64,000 bases of DNA from the NCBI RefSeq assembly GCF_029906645.1, contig NZ_JARYGZ010000002.1, forward strand, positions 186,001 through 250,000. Reading direction: 5' to 3'. Made by a program: the position numbers and the translations under genes. A model generated the notes under the pieces. That model ran no database searches. It saw only the letters and a list, made by a program, of their open reading frames with translations, and was not told the DNA's origin. Below, in pieces: positions 44,513-53,634 of this stretch; the stretch's first letter is position 1, and the number at the start of each line of letters is the position of its first letter. Source of the stretch: Sphingomonas oryzagri (lineage in GTDB: Bacteria > Pseudomonadota > Alphaproteobacteria > Sphingomonadales > Sphingomonadaceae).

Positions 44513-45370
44513 TCAGAGGCCCGTCGCCTCCCCTCGACGCAGCGCATCGGCCAGGGCGAGCGGATCGACACCCCTCGCCCGCAGATCGGCCAGGCTCTCG
44601 CTCCCCCGACGCTTGGCGAGACGCTCTCCGGTCGCATCCACCAGCAGCGGATGGTGGTGGTAACGCGGCGTCGGCAGGCCGAGCAGCGCCTGCAGCAGGC
44701 GGTGGATATGCGTCGCCTCGAACAGATCCTGCCCCCGCACGACGTCGGTCACGCGCTGCCAGGCATCGTCCACCGTCACCGCCAGATGATAGGAGGCCGG
44801 CGCATCCTTGCGCGCCAGCACGACGTCGCCGAAGCGCATCGGGTCGGCCGCGATCTCCCCCGCTGTCGCATCGTGCCAGTGGAGCGGGCCGGTCCGCGCC
44901 ACCGCCCGGTCGATCGCGATCCGCCAGGCGTGCGGCTCACGCTCCATCCGCATCGTGCGCTCCGCCGGATCGAGCGCGCGGCAGGTGCCGGGATAGACCG
45001 CCCCCTCCGGCCCATGCGGCGCGCTCGCCGCCTGCGCGATGTCGGCCCGCGTGCAGAAGCATGGGTAGAGCAGCCCATCCGCCCCCAACGCCCCCAGCGC
45101 ACCGCGATAGGAATCGAGCCGCGACGACTGGCGGACCATCTCTCCGTCCCAGTTGAGCCCCAGCCACCGCAGATCCTCCACGATCCCGGCGACATATTCG
45201 GGGCGGGAACGGCCAGGATCGATATCCTCGATCCGGAGCAGGAACCGACCGCCTTGCTCCCGCGCGAAGTCATGCGCCCGGATCGCCGAATAAGCGTGGC
45301 CGGCATGCAACCGTCCGGTCGGGCTCGGCGCGAACCGGGTGACGACAGCGGCAACAGTTGTGGATATCAT
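44513..45370 (-). CDS. gluQ: Glutamyl-queuosine tRNA(Asp) synthetase
   Basis: A 285-residue GluQRS, the truncated glutamyl-tRNA synthetase that attaches glutamate to the queuosine of tRNA-Asp. It lacks the anticodon-binding domain. Class I marks are TRFAPSPTGRLHAGHAYSAI (HIGH-like HAGH) and ERLAKRRGS (KMSKS-like). A zinc site CFC near residue 104, Y and C in VYPGTCR (C-x-C-x..Y-x3-C) is as in E. coli GluQ. The ATG at 45370 follows a TTG at 45373; I use the ATG. It is convergent with the queuosine precursor transporter. Confidence 0.93.
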   Translation of the reverse strand: MISTTVAAVVTRFAPSPTGRLHAGHAYSAIRAHDFAREQGGRFLLRIEDIDPGRSRPEYVAGIVEDLRWLGLNWDGEMVRQSSRLDSYRGALGALGADGLLYPCFCTRADIAQAASAPHGPEGAVYPGTCRALDPAERTMRMEREPHAWRIAIDRAVARTGPLHWHDATAGEIAADPMRFGDVVLARKDAPASYHLAVTVDDAWQRVTDVVRGQDLFEATHIHRLLQALLGLPTPRYHHHPLLVDATGERLAKRRGSESLADLRARGVDPLALADALRRGEATGL

Positions 45371-45540
45371 CAAACCGGCCCTTGACCGCGAGTCGCGGCT
45401 GTTGTGTCATGGGCTCGTCACCAAGATCGGGCATCCGATCGGCTGACAAGACGACGCTGCCTTACCGGCATCGCGTCCTGAGTGCGACAGGGCCTGGAAC
45501 CGGCAAGGCGGCGACGCCGAGCGGAGGTTCATGTCGTCCC

Positions 45541-46107
45541 ATGTATCACCCCGATCTCATCCGACATCCCGATGGGTGCCCCACCCTCGTGCTGAACGCG
45601 GACTATACCCCGCTCAGCTATTATCCCCTCTCGTTGTGGCCGTGGCAGACCGCGATCAAGGCCGTTTTCCTGGAACGGGTCGACATCGTCTCGCATTACG
45701 AGCGCGAGGTCCATTCGCCGAGCTTCACCATGAAGCTGCCCTCGGTGATCGCGCTCCGCCAGTTCGTGAAGCCGTCGGCCTTTCCGGCCTTCACCCGCTT
45801 CAACCTGTTCCTGCGGGACAGCTTCGAGTGCCAATATTGCGGCAGCCGTCACGATCTGACCTTCGATCATGTCATCCCCCGCGCTCAAGGGGGGCGGACC
45901 ACCTGGGAAAACGTCTCCACCGCCTGCGCCCCATGCAACCTGCGCAAGGGCGGCCGCACGCCCCGACAGGCGCATATGGCGCTCACGCAGGAGCCGCACA
46001 GGCCGACCAGTTGGGCGCTGCAAGAGAATGGCCGTCGCTTTCCGCCCAATTATCTTCACGATAGCTGGCGGGACTGGCTCTATTGGGATGTGCCACTGGA
46101 GGCCTGA
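45541..46107 (+). CDS. HNH endonuclease family protein
   Basis: A 188-residue HNH protein of a type widely kept in alphaproteobacteria. The active-site region is FECQYCGSRHDLTFDHVIPRAQGG followed by TWENVSTACAPCNLRKGGRTP, giving two CxxC zinc pairs and the H-N-H set. The N-terminus LVLNADYTPLSYYPLSLWPWQTAIKAVFLERV is a constant feature of this group. It is a single gene between gluQ and ppc. The nuclease's target is unknown; it is unlike restriction enzymes because no methylase is near. GGAGG lies 13 bases before the ATG. Confidence 0.9.
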   Translation: MYHPDLIRHPDGCPTLVLNADYTPLSYYPLSLWPWQTAIKAVFLERVDIVSHYEREVHSPSFTMKLPSVIALRQFVKPSAFPAFTRFNLFLRDSFECQYCGSRHDLTFDHVIPRAQGGRTTWENVSTACAPCNLRKGGRTPRQAHMALTQEPHRPTSWALQENGRRFPPNYLHDSWRDWLYWDVPLEA

Positions 46108-46175
46108 TCCGCGCACGAAACTGACAGCGCGAGACAGGATATACGAAACGAAGCATTGACGGCGGACGCGCTGCG

Positions 46176-48878
46176 ATGCAGCACCCGCCCATGGCCAGCG
46201 CACCCCCGATCACGCAGAACCCCGACGTCCGCTTCCTTGGCAAGCTGCTGGGCGATGTGATCCGGGCCTATGGTGGTGAGCAGCTGTTCCGGCGGATCGA
46301 ATATATCCGCTCGGTCTCGGTCGATCGTGCGCGCGGCATCGCCGGGGCGGATGCGATCGATGCGGGGCTGGAGGCGCTGAACCTCGACGACACGCTCGCC
46401 TTCGTGCGCGGCTTCATGCTCTTCTCGATGCTCGCCAATCTCGCGGAGGACCGGCAGGGCATCGCCGCCGAGCCGGACGCCGACATGGCCCATGCGCTCG
46501 ACCGGCTGGCCAAACAGGGCATCGGCAAGGACAAGGTGCTGGATCTGCTGGAGCGCGCGCTCGTCGTCCCCGTGCTCACCGCGCACCCGACCGAGGTGCG
46601 GCGCAAGAGCATGATCGATCACCGCAACCGCATCGCCGAGCTGATGCTCCAGCGCGATACAGGCGCCGAGGAGACGCAGGACGGCGATCTGATCGAGGAG
46701 GCGATCATCCGCCAGATCGCCTTGCTCTGGCAGACGCGCGCGCTGCGCCGCGAGCGGCTCTACGTGGCGGACGAGATCGACACCGCGCTCGCTTACCTGC
46801 GCGATGTGCTGCTGCCCACGTTACCTGCGCTCTACGCGCGCTGGGACCGCGCGCTGGGGCATCGCTCGCCCAGCTTCCTGCGGCTCGGCAACTGGATCGG
46901 TGGCGATCGGGACGGCAACCCGAACGTCAAGGCCGATTCGCTGCGCCTCGTCCTCGCCAAGTCGGCGGCGGCGGTGCTGGGCTATTATCTCGCCGCAATC
47001 CACGAGCTGGGTGCGGAGCTGTCGATCTCCACCGAACTGGCGCCGCACGATACGGCGCTGGATGCGCTGGCCGAGGAGGCGCACGATCCCGGCCGCAACC
47101 GTGACGACGAACCCTATCGCCGCGCGCTGACCGGCATCTATGCGCGCCTCGCCGCGACGTACCAGACCATCGTCGGCCACGCCCCGCCGCTGCCGGCGCG
47201 CGTGTCTGCGGAAGCCTATGCCGATCCGCAGGCGCTGCGTCATGATCTCGCGACCCTGGCGCACGCGCTGGGCGAACAGGGCGGCGACAGCCTCAAGAGC
47301 GGCGGCGCGCTCGGCCGGCTGATCCGCGCGATCGACACGTTCGGCTTCCACCTCGCCACGCTCGACCTGCGCCAGAATGCCGATGTGCACGAGCGCGTGG
47401 TCGCGGAACTGCTCAAGGTGGCCGGCGTCGAGGCCGATTACCTCGCGCTGGACGAAAAGGCGCGCATCGCGACGCTGCGCCGCGAACTGGCGCACGGGCG
47501 CCCGTTGTCGAGCGACTGGGGCGATTATTCGGACGAGACGAAGACCGAACTCGCCATCCTGCGCGCGGCCGCCGAGGCGCACCGGCTGTACGGGCCGGGC
47601 TGCATCCGAATCTACAACATCTCCAAGTCCGAAAGCGTATCGGACATGCTGGAGGTGAATACGCTGCTCAAGGAGGTCGGCCTCTATCGCCCGGCCACCG
47701 AGGAAGGCGACGCGCCCCATGCGGCGATCATGGCGGTGCCGCTGTTCGAGACGATCGGCGACCTCGAAAATGCTCCGCAGGTGATGACCGACTGGTTCGC
47801 GCTGCCCGAGATCGCCGCGCTGGCCAAGGCGCGCGGCCACCAGGAGGTGATGGTCGGCTACTCGGACTCCAACAAGGACGGCGGTTACCTCACCTCGGTC
47901 TGGTCGTTGCATCAGGCGAGCCGCATCCTTGCACCCGTATTCGACAAGGCCGGCGTCGCGATGCAACTGTTCCACGGGCGCGGCGGCGCGGTCGGGCGCG
48001 GCGGCGGATCGTCCTTCGCGGCGATCCTCGCGCAGCCGCCCGGCACCGTGCAGGGCCGCATCCGCATCACCGAGCAGGGTGAGGTGATCGCCGCCAAATA
48101 CGGCACGCGCGAAAGCGCCGCCAACAATCTGGAAGCGATGGCGTCGGCCACCCTGCTCGCCAGTCTCGAACAGTCCAGGCTGTCGGCCAAGGATTACGAT
48201 CGCTTCGCCACCGCCATGGCGCAGATTTCGGATACGGCGTTCCACGCCTATCGCGATCTCGTCTATGGGGACGATGCCTTCCGCACCTTCTTCCGCCAGA
48301 TCACCCCGCTGACGGAGATCGCCGGCCTGAAGATCGGATCGCGCCCGGCCAGCCGCACCAAGAGCGACCGGATCGAGGATCTGCGCGCGATCCCGTGGGT
48401 CTTCTCGTGGGCGCAGGCACGGATCATGCTGCCGGGCTGGTACGGGGTCGGCGCCGGTCTTTCCGGCTTCGGCGACATGGGCCTGCTGCGCGAGATGCTG
48501 GAGGCCTGGCCCTTCCTCGCCGCCACCCTCGCCAATATGGAGATGGTGCTGGCGAAGTCCGACATGAAGATCGCCGCCCATTATCTGCCGCTCGTCGAGG
48601 ACAAGGCGATGGGCGACATGTTCTTCGGCCGCATCCGCGACGGCTGGCAGCAGACCCACGATTGCCTGCTGTCGGTTACCCGCCAGACGCGGCTGCTGGA
48701 GAAACACCCGTCGCTGGACACCTCGATCCGGCTGCGCCTGCCCTATATCGAGCCGCTCAACCTGCTGCAGGTGGAACTGCTCAAGCGCCACCGCGCGGGC
48801 GAGGAGGATGCGCGGATCAAGGAAGGCATCGAGCTTTCGATCAACGCCATCGCCACGGCCTTGCGCAACAGCGGCTGA
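46176..48878 (+). CDS. ppc: Phosphoenolpyruvate carboxylase
   Basis: A 900-residue PEPC, which makes oxaloacetate from PEP and bicarbonate, replenishing the TCA cycle. Signatures are VLTAHPTEVRRKS with the catalytic His, GNWIGGDRDGNPNV, MVGYSDSNKDGGYLTSVW and LFHGRGGAVGRGGGSS, with the usual C-terminal NL.Q.E. and ending near the NTG-type tail (here ALRNSG, close to the canonical MRNTG). Length is typical for bacterial PEPC. A second in-frame ATG at 46191 is a possible start. A manganese riboswitch begins 17 bases after the stop. Confidence 0.96.
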   Translation: MQHPPMASAPPITQNPDVRFLGKLLGDVIRAYGGEQLFRRIEYIRSVSVDRARGIAGADAIDAGLEALNLDDTLAFVRGFMLFSMLANLAEDRQGIAAEPDADMAHALDRLAKQGIGKDKVLDLLERALVVPVLTAHPTEVRRKSMIDHRNRIAELMLQRDTGAEETQDGDLIEEAIIRQIALLWQTRALRRERLYVADEIDTALAYLRDVLLPTLPALYARWDRALGHRSPSFLRLGNWIGGDRDGNPNVKADSLRLVLAKSAAAVLGYYLAAIHELGAELSISTELAPHDTALDALAEEAHDPGRNRDDEPYRRALTGIYARLAATYQTIVGHAPPLPARVSAEAYADPQALRHDLATLAHALGEQGGDSLKSGGALGRLIRAIDTFGFHLATLDLRQNADVHERVVAELLKVAGVEADYLALDEKARIATLRRELAHGRPLSSDWGDYSDETKTELAILRAAAEAHRLYGPGCIRIYNISKSESVSDMLEVNTLLKEVGLYRPATEEGDAPHAAIMAVPLFETIGDLENAPQVMTDWFALPEIAALAKARGHQEVMVGYSDSNKDGGYLTSVWSLHQASRILAPVFDKAGVAMQLFHGRGGAVGRGGGSSFAAILAQPPGTVQGRIRITEQGEVIAAKYGTRESAANNLEAMASATLLASLEQSRLSAKDYDRFATAMAQISDTAFHAYRDLVYGDDAFRTFFRQITPLTEIAGLKIGSRPASRTKSDRIEDLRAIPWVFSWAQARIMLPGWYGVGAGLSGFGDMGLLREMLEAWPFLAATLANMEMVLAKSDMKIAAHYLPLVEDKAMGDMFFGRIRDGWQQTHDCLLSVTRQTRLLEKHPSLDTSIRLRLPYIEPLNLLQVELLKRHRAGEEDARIKEGIELSINAIATALRNSG

Positions 48879-48894
48879 TCGGGCAGAGCGCGTC

Positions 48895-49045
48895 CGTTCC
48901 TGGGGAGTAGCCACCCGCGCGTGTGAGCGGGGCCTTCGTCAACATACTCGGCGCCATTTCCGAATGGCCCGTGGCGAGGGCAGCGGAGAGTGATCCGCCC
49001 GGCAAGACCACGACGTCGTGCCTTCCGCTGTGGCCGGGAGGGCGC
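48895..49045 (+). ncRNA. yybP-ykoY manganese riboswitch
   Basis: The leader of mntP carries the conserved parts of the Mn2+ aptamer in order: TGGGGAGTAGCC at 48901-48912, GTCAACATACTCGG at 48938-48951 and CGGCAAGACC at 49000-49009, each in the joining or loop position of the consensus (GGGGAGUAGC, GUNAACAUAC, GCAAGACC). Helices between them include CCACCCGC/GCGGGG around 48911-48931 and CGCCA/TGGCG at 48952-48976. The boundary is approximate. In other bacteria Mn2+ binding turns on mntP or alx expression, so manganese should induce the exporter. Confidence 0.92.
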
Positions 49046-49084
49046 GTGCGTCGTCGTCTGCCTCGGCCCCGGATTATTGGACAT

Positions 49085-49669
49085 ATGGCTGGAATGTTGA
49101 CGCTCGGGGCACTCGGCCTTGGCCTGTCGGTCGATGCTTTCGCCGCGTCGGTCGGCAAGGGTGCCGCGATGGGTACGCCGCGCTGGCGGGACGCGATCCG
49201 CATCGGCGCGGTGTTCGGTGTCTTCGAGGCGCTGATGCCGTGCCTCGGCTGGCTGATCGGCAAGGCGGTGGCGACCTGGTTCTCCGAATATGGCGGCTGG
49301 ATCGCCTTCATCCTGCTGGTCGGCGTCGGCGGCCACATGATGTGGGAGGCGTGGCACGGCGACCTCGCCGAGGAGCATGACGCGGACGACAAGAAGCCGG
49401 CCATGGGCATACTCTCCGTCGCGCTCACCGCCGTCGCCACGTCGATCGACGCGCTGGCTGTGGGCGTCAGCCTCGCGGTGATGGGTGTGCCGCTGCTCGC
49501 CGCCTGCATCGTGATCGGCGGGGTGACCACGATCATCGCCAGTTCCGGCGTGATGATCGGCAAACATGCCGGCCTCTGGCTCGGCCGCTATGCAGAGATC
49601 ATGGGCGGCGGGGTGCTGATCCTGATCGGCGCGGCGATCCCCGTGCAGCAGTGGCTGATGGGCGGCTAG
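49085..49669 (+). CDS. mntP: Manganese efflux pump MntP
   Basis: A 194-residue six-helix Mn2+ exporter (YebN/MntP). The two similar halves carry the family's acid motifs: LGLGLSVDAFAASVGKG (D in SVDAFA) and AVATSIDALAVGVSLAV (D in SIDALA), both thought to bind metal. Other parts are GVFEALMPCLGWLIG and KHAGLWLGRYAEIMGG. The ATG at 49085 follows the riboswitch by about 40 bases. Its TAG stop and the TAG of the convergent histidine-kinase gene share the four bases CTAG at 49666-49669. Confidence 0.95.
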   Translation: MAGMLTLGALGLGLSVDAFAASVGKGAAMGTPRWRDAIRIGAVFGVFEALMPCLGWLIGKAVATWFSEYGGWIAFILLVGVGGHMMWEAWHGDLAEEHDADDKKPAMGILSVALTAVATSIDALAVGVSLAVMGVPLLAACIVIGGVTTIIASSGVMIGKHAGLWLGRYAEIMGGGVLILIGAAIPVQQWLMGG

Positions 49670-50988
49670 GCCGCGGCCGGCAGATCGACCGTCACCGCCA
49701 GGCCGCCGCCTGCGCGATTCTCGGCGCGGATAGAGCCGCCATGCGCCTGCGCGATCGAGCGGGCGATGGCGAGGCCGAGGCCGAGGCCGCCGGTCGAGCG
49801 GCTGCGTGAAGGCTCGTGCCGCTCGAACGGCTCGAACATGCGATCGAGTTCGTTATCGGGAATGCCCGGCCCGCGATCGGCGACGATCAGCCGCGCCCGG
49901 TCGATATCGTGGCGGATGCTGAGCTCGGCGGCGCCGGCATATTTCACCGCATTGTCGATCAGGTTCTGGATCAGCCGTTCGAGCGCCGAACGATCGCCGT
50001 TCACCACGGCGCGCTCGATCTCCATCACCGAGACTGGCGATCCGGTGTCGCTCGCCTGCCCCGCCAGCCGGCGGCCGAGCGCGGCGAGATCGACCGGCTG
50101 ACGCTCGCCCGTCCCCGCGTCGCCGCGCAGGAAGCCGATCGTCGCCGCCACCATCTCGCGCATCTGCTCGATGTCGGCCTGCACCGGCCCGCGGATCTTC
50201 TCCGGCGCCGCCTCGATACGGAAGGCGATGCGGGCGAGCGGAGTGCGCAGGTCGTGCGCGATCGCCCCGATCATCGCCGCGCGTTCGCGCAGGTTGACGC
50301 GCAGACGCCCGTGCATCGCATTGAGCGCCTGTGCCGCCACTTCCAGCTCGCGCGGCCCTTCCACGGCCACAGGCGGTGCGTCGCGATCATGGTCGAGCCG
50401 CTCGACGGCCTCGGCGAAGCGCCGGATCGGGCGGGTCAGCCGCCGCGCGAACACCCAGGCGAACGGCACCATGAACAGCGCGGACAGTCCGAACCAGATC
50501 GCCGTGCGCTGCTGCCACACCGATATGTGCGACGGCGGCGGCGTGCGCAGCACCCGCCATCCGCCGGCAGGATCGCGCTCGGCCGCGACGACGGTGTTGA
50601 AGAAATAAGGCTGGCCATGGCGGATCGGCACCGCCCCCGATCCGGGCTGCCGGGTGAAGGGAAAAACCTCCGACTGGTCCGCCTGGAAATACAGCCGCAC
50701 GTCGTCGGTCGGCCGCTGGATCTGGTTCGCCAGCCGTTGCGTGATGCGCGGATCGGAGATCATGCCGTCCTCGGCCAGCGGTGGCGCATCGGCGCGATGG
50801 ACGATCAGCTTGCCGTCCGATCCAGGCTCCATCGCCAGCCGCTCAGCGATCTCGGTCATGGTGTAGAAATCGGGCCGGGGCGCCGGCAGGTAGATGATCA
50901 GCAGCACCGAGACGAGGAGGGCCATCGCCAGCCCGCCGAGCTGCAGGATCAGGGTCTGCCAGAACAGGGGCAGCGAGCGGAAGCGCAT
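49666..50988 (-). CDS. Sensor histidine kinase (EnvZ-like)
   Basis: A 440-residue membrane sensor kinase. Two helices (LILQLGGLAMALLVSVLLIIYL, 13-34; AIWFGLSALFMVPFAWVFA, 163-181) enclose a periplasmic domain of about 125 residues. Then come HAMP (RRLTRPIRRFAEAVERLDHD), HisKA with H245 in AIAHDLRTPLARI, and the HATPase boxes (LIQNLIDNAVKYA, VADRGPGIPDNEL, GGLGLGLAIARSIAQAHGG). It is the last gene of the seven-gene efflux operon, its ATG overlapping the regulator's TGA by one base. It therefore likely senses an envelope signal tied to that pump. Confidence 0.93.
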   Translation of the reverse strand: MRFRSLPLFWQTLILQLGGLAMALLVSVLLIIYLPAPRPDFYTMTEIAERLAMEPGSDGKLIVHRADAPPLAEDGMISDPRITQRLANQIQRPTDDVRLYFQADQSEVFPFTRQPGSGAVPIRHGQPYFFNTVVAAERDPAGGWRVLRTPPPSHISVWQQRTAIWFGLSALFMVPFAWVFARRLTRPIRRFAEAVERLDHDRDAPPVAVEGPRELEVAAQALNAMHGRLRVNLRERAAMIGAIAHDLRTPLARIAFRIEAAPEKIRGPVQADIEQMREMVAATIGFLRGDAGTGERQPVDLAALGRRLAGQASDTGSPVSVMEIERAVVNGDRSALERLIQNLIDNAVKYAGAAELSIRHDIDRARLIVADRGPGIPDNELDRMFEPFERHEPSRSRSTGGLGLGLAIARSIAQAHGGSIRAENRAGGGLAVTVDLPAAA

Positions 50989-51713
50989 CAGCCCTCTTCG
51001 GGCTTGAGCGACAGCATGTACCCCTCGTTGCGGATCGTGCGGATCGGATCGCCCGGCCCCAGCTTCTTGCGCAGGCGGCTGATCGTCACGTCGATCGCGC
51101 GATCGAACACGTCGGCGTCCGATCCCTTGGCCAGCTCGATCAGCGTGTCGCGGCTGAGCACGCGCTGCGGGCGATCGAGGAAGGCGGTCATCACCCGGAA
51201 CTCGGCATCGGTCAGCGGTGAGGCCGGATAGCCCTGGCGGAACAACGTACGCTCGACCAGATCGAGCGACCAGTCCCCGAAGCGGCGGCGCGGCGTGCCG
51301 CCCCCCGCGCCCGGCACGTGCAGCACCTCGTCGCCCCGCGTCGTGCGCCGGAGCAGCGCACGCACACGGGCCAAAAGCTCGCGCGGGTTGCAGGGCTTGG
51401 AGAGATAGTCGTCCGCACCGACTTCGAGGCCGACGATGCGATCGACATCCTCGCCCATCGCCGACAGCATGATCACCGGCGTGCGATCGCGCCCGCGCAT
51501 CCGGCGCAGCACCGACAGACCGTCCTCGCCCGGCATCATCAGATCAAGGATCACGCAATCGTAACGCTGGCGGGCGAGCGCTGCGTCCATGCCTTCGGCA
51601 TCGGCGGCGGTTTCGACGTCAATATGATGGTCGCGCAGGAAGCCGGCGATCAATTCGCGCAGATCGGCGTCGTCGTCGACGACCAGCAGGCGGGGTGGGA
51701 CGGGATCGTTCAT
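50988..51713 (-). CDS. OmpR-family response regulator
   Basis: A 241-residue two-component regulator. The receiver domain has the phosphoacceptor D57 (CVILDLMMPGEDGL), the acidic pocket VVDDDADLRE and K in YLSKPCNPREL. The C-terminal winged helix is GDWSLDLVERTLFRQG.., TDAEFRVMTAFLDRPQRVLSRDTLIELA and the recognition part RAIDVTISRLRKKLG, with TIRNEGYML. It overlaps both the kinase gene (1 base) and the EF-hand gene (4 bases, ATGA), which shows one operon. I infer it controls this operon. Confidence 0.93.
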   Translation of the reverse strand: MNDPVPPRLLVVDDDADLRELIAGFLRDHHIDVETAADAEGMDAALARQRYDCVILDLMMPGEDGLSVLRRMRGRDRTPVIMLSAMGEDVDRIVGLEVGADDYLSKPCNPRELLARVRALLRRTTRGDEVLHVPGAGGGTPRRRFGDWSLDLVERTLFRQGYPASPLTDAEFRVMTAFLDRPQRVLSRDTLIELAKGSDADVFDRAIDVTISRLRKKLGPGDPIRTIRNEGYMLSLKPEEG

Positions 51714-52375
51714 CGTCGCCCCTTATCCTCGCCCAAACGGCACGCGTCGATATCCATTTGCGCGGGGCTCTTCGCGAGCGTCACGTAGGTCAGATAGCCG
51801 AGCCCCTGCGTGTCGAGCAGCGGCCAGCGGCGGACCGCCGCCTGATCGAGTTCGAGCCGCGAGACGCCACGATTGAGATCGGTGTCCGCCGCGACGATCG
51901 GCTGCGGGATGTTCAGCGAGGACCAGACGCCCGCGCCATAGGGCGCCTCGTAATCGGCGCGGCGGCGGGCGGCGGCCTTCGCCTGATGCTTCTGCTCGCG
52001 CGTTCTGGGGCGCTTGTCCTGCCCCCGCTGGTAGAGCTTGATCTCGGGGGCGACGACATTTTCGTAATGCGCCATTTCCTCGGGATCGATCTCGCCGGAC
52101 TTGTCGACATCGAGCGTCGAGAAGAAACGGTCCGAATCCGCGCGGAACTCCGCCAGCGTCACTTTGCCGTCATGATCGCTGTCGGCCCGGTCGAACCATG
52201 CCTTCATCGGATCGGTGAACCCGTCGGTACGGAACGGCTCGCCCATCGGCGCGATATAGGCCTTGGCGAAAGGCGGGCCGCAGCCCTGCGCTCCGTTGAC
52301 GACGATCGCCTGATCCGCCGGCGCCTGTACGCCCGATGCGGACGCCTGCAACGCCAGAGCCAGCGCCCAGATCAT
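51710..52375 (-). CDS. Exported EF-hand protein in the efflux operon
   Basis: A 221-residue protein with a probable signal peptide (MIWALALALQASASGVQA) and paired EF-hand loops DSDHDGKVTLAE and DVDKSGEIDPEE, both matching the calcium-binding consensus. Two later loops (DTDLNRGVSRLE and DTQGLGYLTYVT) are imperfect. Between the pairs there is a basic, Arg/Lys-rich section. It is embedded between the MacB-like permease (start overlaps its TGA) and the response regulator. A calcium sensor or chaperone for the pump or the kinase is a reasonable guess. Such a protein is not a usual part of MacAB operons. Confidence 0.85.
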   Translation of the reverse strand: MIWALALALQASASGVQAPADQAIVVNGAQGCGPPFAKAYIAPMGEPFRTDGFTDPMKAWFDRADSDHDGKVTLAEFRADSDRFFSTLDVDKSGEIDPEEMAHYENVVAPEIKLYQRGQDKRPRTREQKHQAKAAARRRADYEAPYGAGVWSSLNIPQPIVAADTDLNRGVSRLELDQAAVRRWPLLDTQGLGYLTYVTLAKSPAQMDIDACRLGEDKGRR

Positions 52376-53634
52376 TCGTGACGAAGCGCGTCGATCGGGT
52401 TGAGAGAGGCAGCGCGGCGCGCGGGGAAATAGCCGAACACGACGCCGATCAGCCCGGAGAAGAAGAAGGCCGTCAGGTTGGTCCACGGATCGAACACGAA
52501 TGGCACGTCGATCACCTTGGACAATCCGATCGACGCGAACAGCGCCAGCACCAGCCCGATCAGACCGCCGAGACAGGACAGCACCACCGCCTCGACGAGA
52601 AATTGCAGCATCACCTCGCGCGCGACCGCGCCGATGGCGAGGCGGATGCCGATCTCGCGCGTGCGCTCGGTCACGGAGACCAGCATGATGTTCATGATGC
52701 CGATCCCGCCGACCAGCAGCGAGATCCCCGCCACCGCGCTGACGATCGCGGTCAGCACGCCGGTGATGCCGGACAGGGTGTCGGCGATCTGCTTGTTGTC
52801 GAAGATCATGAAGTCGTCGAGCTTGCCCCCGGAGATATTCCGTCGTTCCCGCAGCAGCGCCGCGATCGCTTCCTGCACGTCGCCACTGTCATACGCCGGA
52901 TCCGCCGATACGATGATCGCGCGAATATCCTGGTTGCCGGTGAAGCGGCGCTGAACCGCCTTGATCGGCATCACCACGGTATCGTCCTGATCCTGCCCGA
53001 AGCCGCCCTGCCCTTTGGCATCGAGCACGCCGATCACTTCGCAATCGACGCTGCCGAGGCGCAGGCGGGTGCCGACCGGCTCCTCGTGCGGATACAGATT
53101 CGCCTTCACCGTCGAGCCGAGCAGGCAGACCGATTTGCCGGCCTCCTCCTCACTGTCGGAAAAGCGGCGGCCGTCGGTCAGCTTCCAGTTCTGCGCATCG
53201 AAATAGGCGTTGGTGGTGCCGTTGACGGTGGTCGACCAGTTGGCCGCATTGTGGACAGCCGCAGCGCTCGCCTGCGCCTGCGGGGCGACCGAGGTCACGC
53301 CGGTGACCTGATCGCGGATCGCGGCGAGGTCGCCATATTTGAACGGCGGCGGCGCCTGACCGCCACCGCCGCGCCCGTTGCCCTGCCCCGGAATGACGGT
53401 GAGGATGTTGGCGCCGAGACTGGAAATCTGGTCGTGCACCGATTGCGTGGCGCCCTTGCCCAGCGTCACCATCGTCACCACCGCGAACACGCCGATGACG
53501 ATGCCCAGCACGGTAAGGAAGGAGCGCAGGATGTGGCGGCGGATCGCGCGCAAGGCGAGCAGCGCAGTGGTGCCCAGCAGCCGCATCGACGAGGCCTGCC
53601 GGGGCGCGGGCGGCGCGAGATCGAGGTCGCTCAT
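52372..53634 (-). CDS. ABC transporter permease, MacB-type (FtsX/MacB_PCD domains)
   Basis: A 420-residue permease. The first helix (SFLTVLGIVIGVFAVVTMVTLGKGATQSV) and the periplasmic MacB-core domain (about residues 60-290, with AIRAIIVSADPAYD and SVCLLGSTVKANLYPHEEPVG) are followed by three helices with GGIGIMNIMLVSVTERTREIGIRLAIGA, the MacB signature, and GYFPARRAASLNPIDALRHE at the end. In E. coli the ATPase and permease are one MacB chain; here the ATPase is a separate gene just upstream (4-base overlap). With the adaptor and outer-membrane genes it forms a tripartite exporter. Substrate unknown. Confidence 0.93.
   Translation of the reverse strand: MSDLDLAPPAPRQASSMRLLGTTALLALRAIRRHILRSFLTVLGIVIGVFAVVTMVTLGKGATQSVHDQISSLGANILTVIPGQGNGRGGGGQAPPPFKYGDLAAIRDQVTGVTSVAPQAQASAAAVHNAANWSTTVNGTTNAYFDAQNWKLTDGRRFSDSEEEAGKSVCLLGSTVKANLYPHEEPVGTRLRLGSVDCEVIGVLDAKGQGGFGQDQDDTVVMPIKAVQRRFTGNQDIRAIIVSADPAYDSGDVQEAIAALLRERRNISGGKLDDFMIFDNKQIADTLSGITGVLTAIVSAVAGISLLVGGIGIMNIMLVSVTERTREIGIRLAIGAVAREVMLQFLVEAVVLSCLGGLIGLVLALFASIGLSKVIDVPFVFDPWTNLTAFFFSGLIGVVFGYFPARRAASLNPIDALRHE

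Noticed and set aside
45531-46064. An alternative frame starting at ATG 45531 close to a good GGAGG
   Set aside because: The GGAGG is only 3 bases from that ATG, and the frame at 45541 contains the full HNH motif set.
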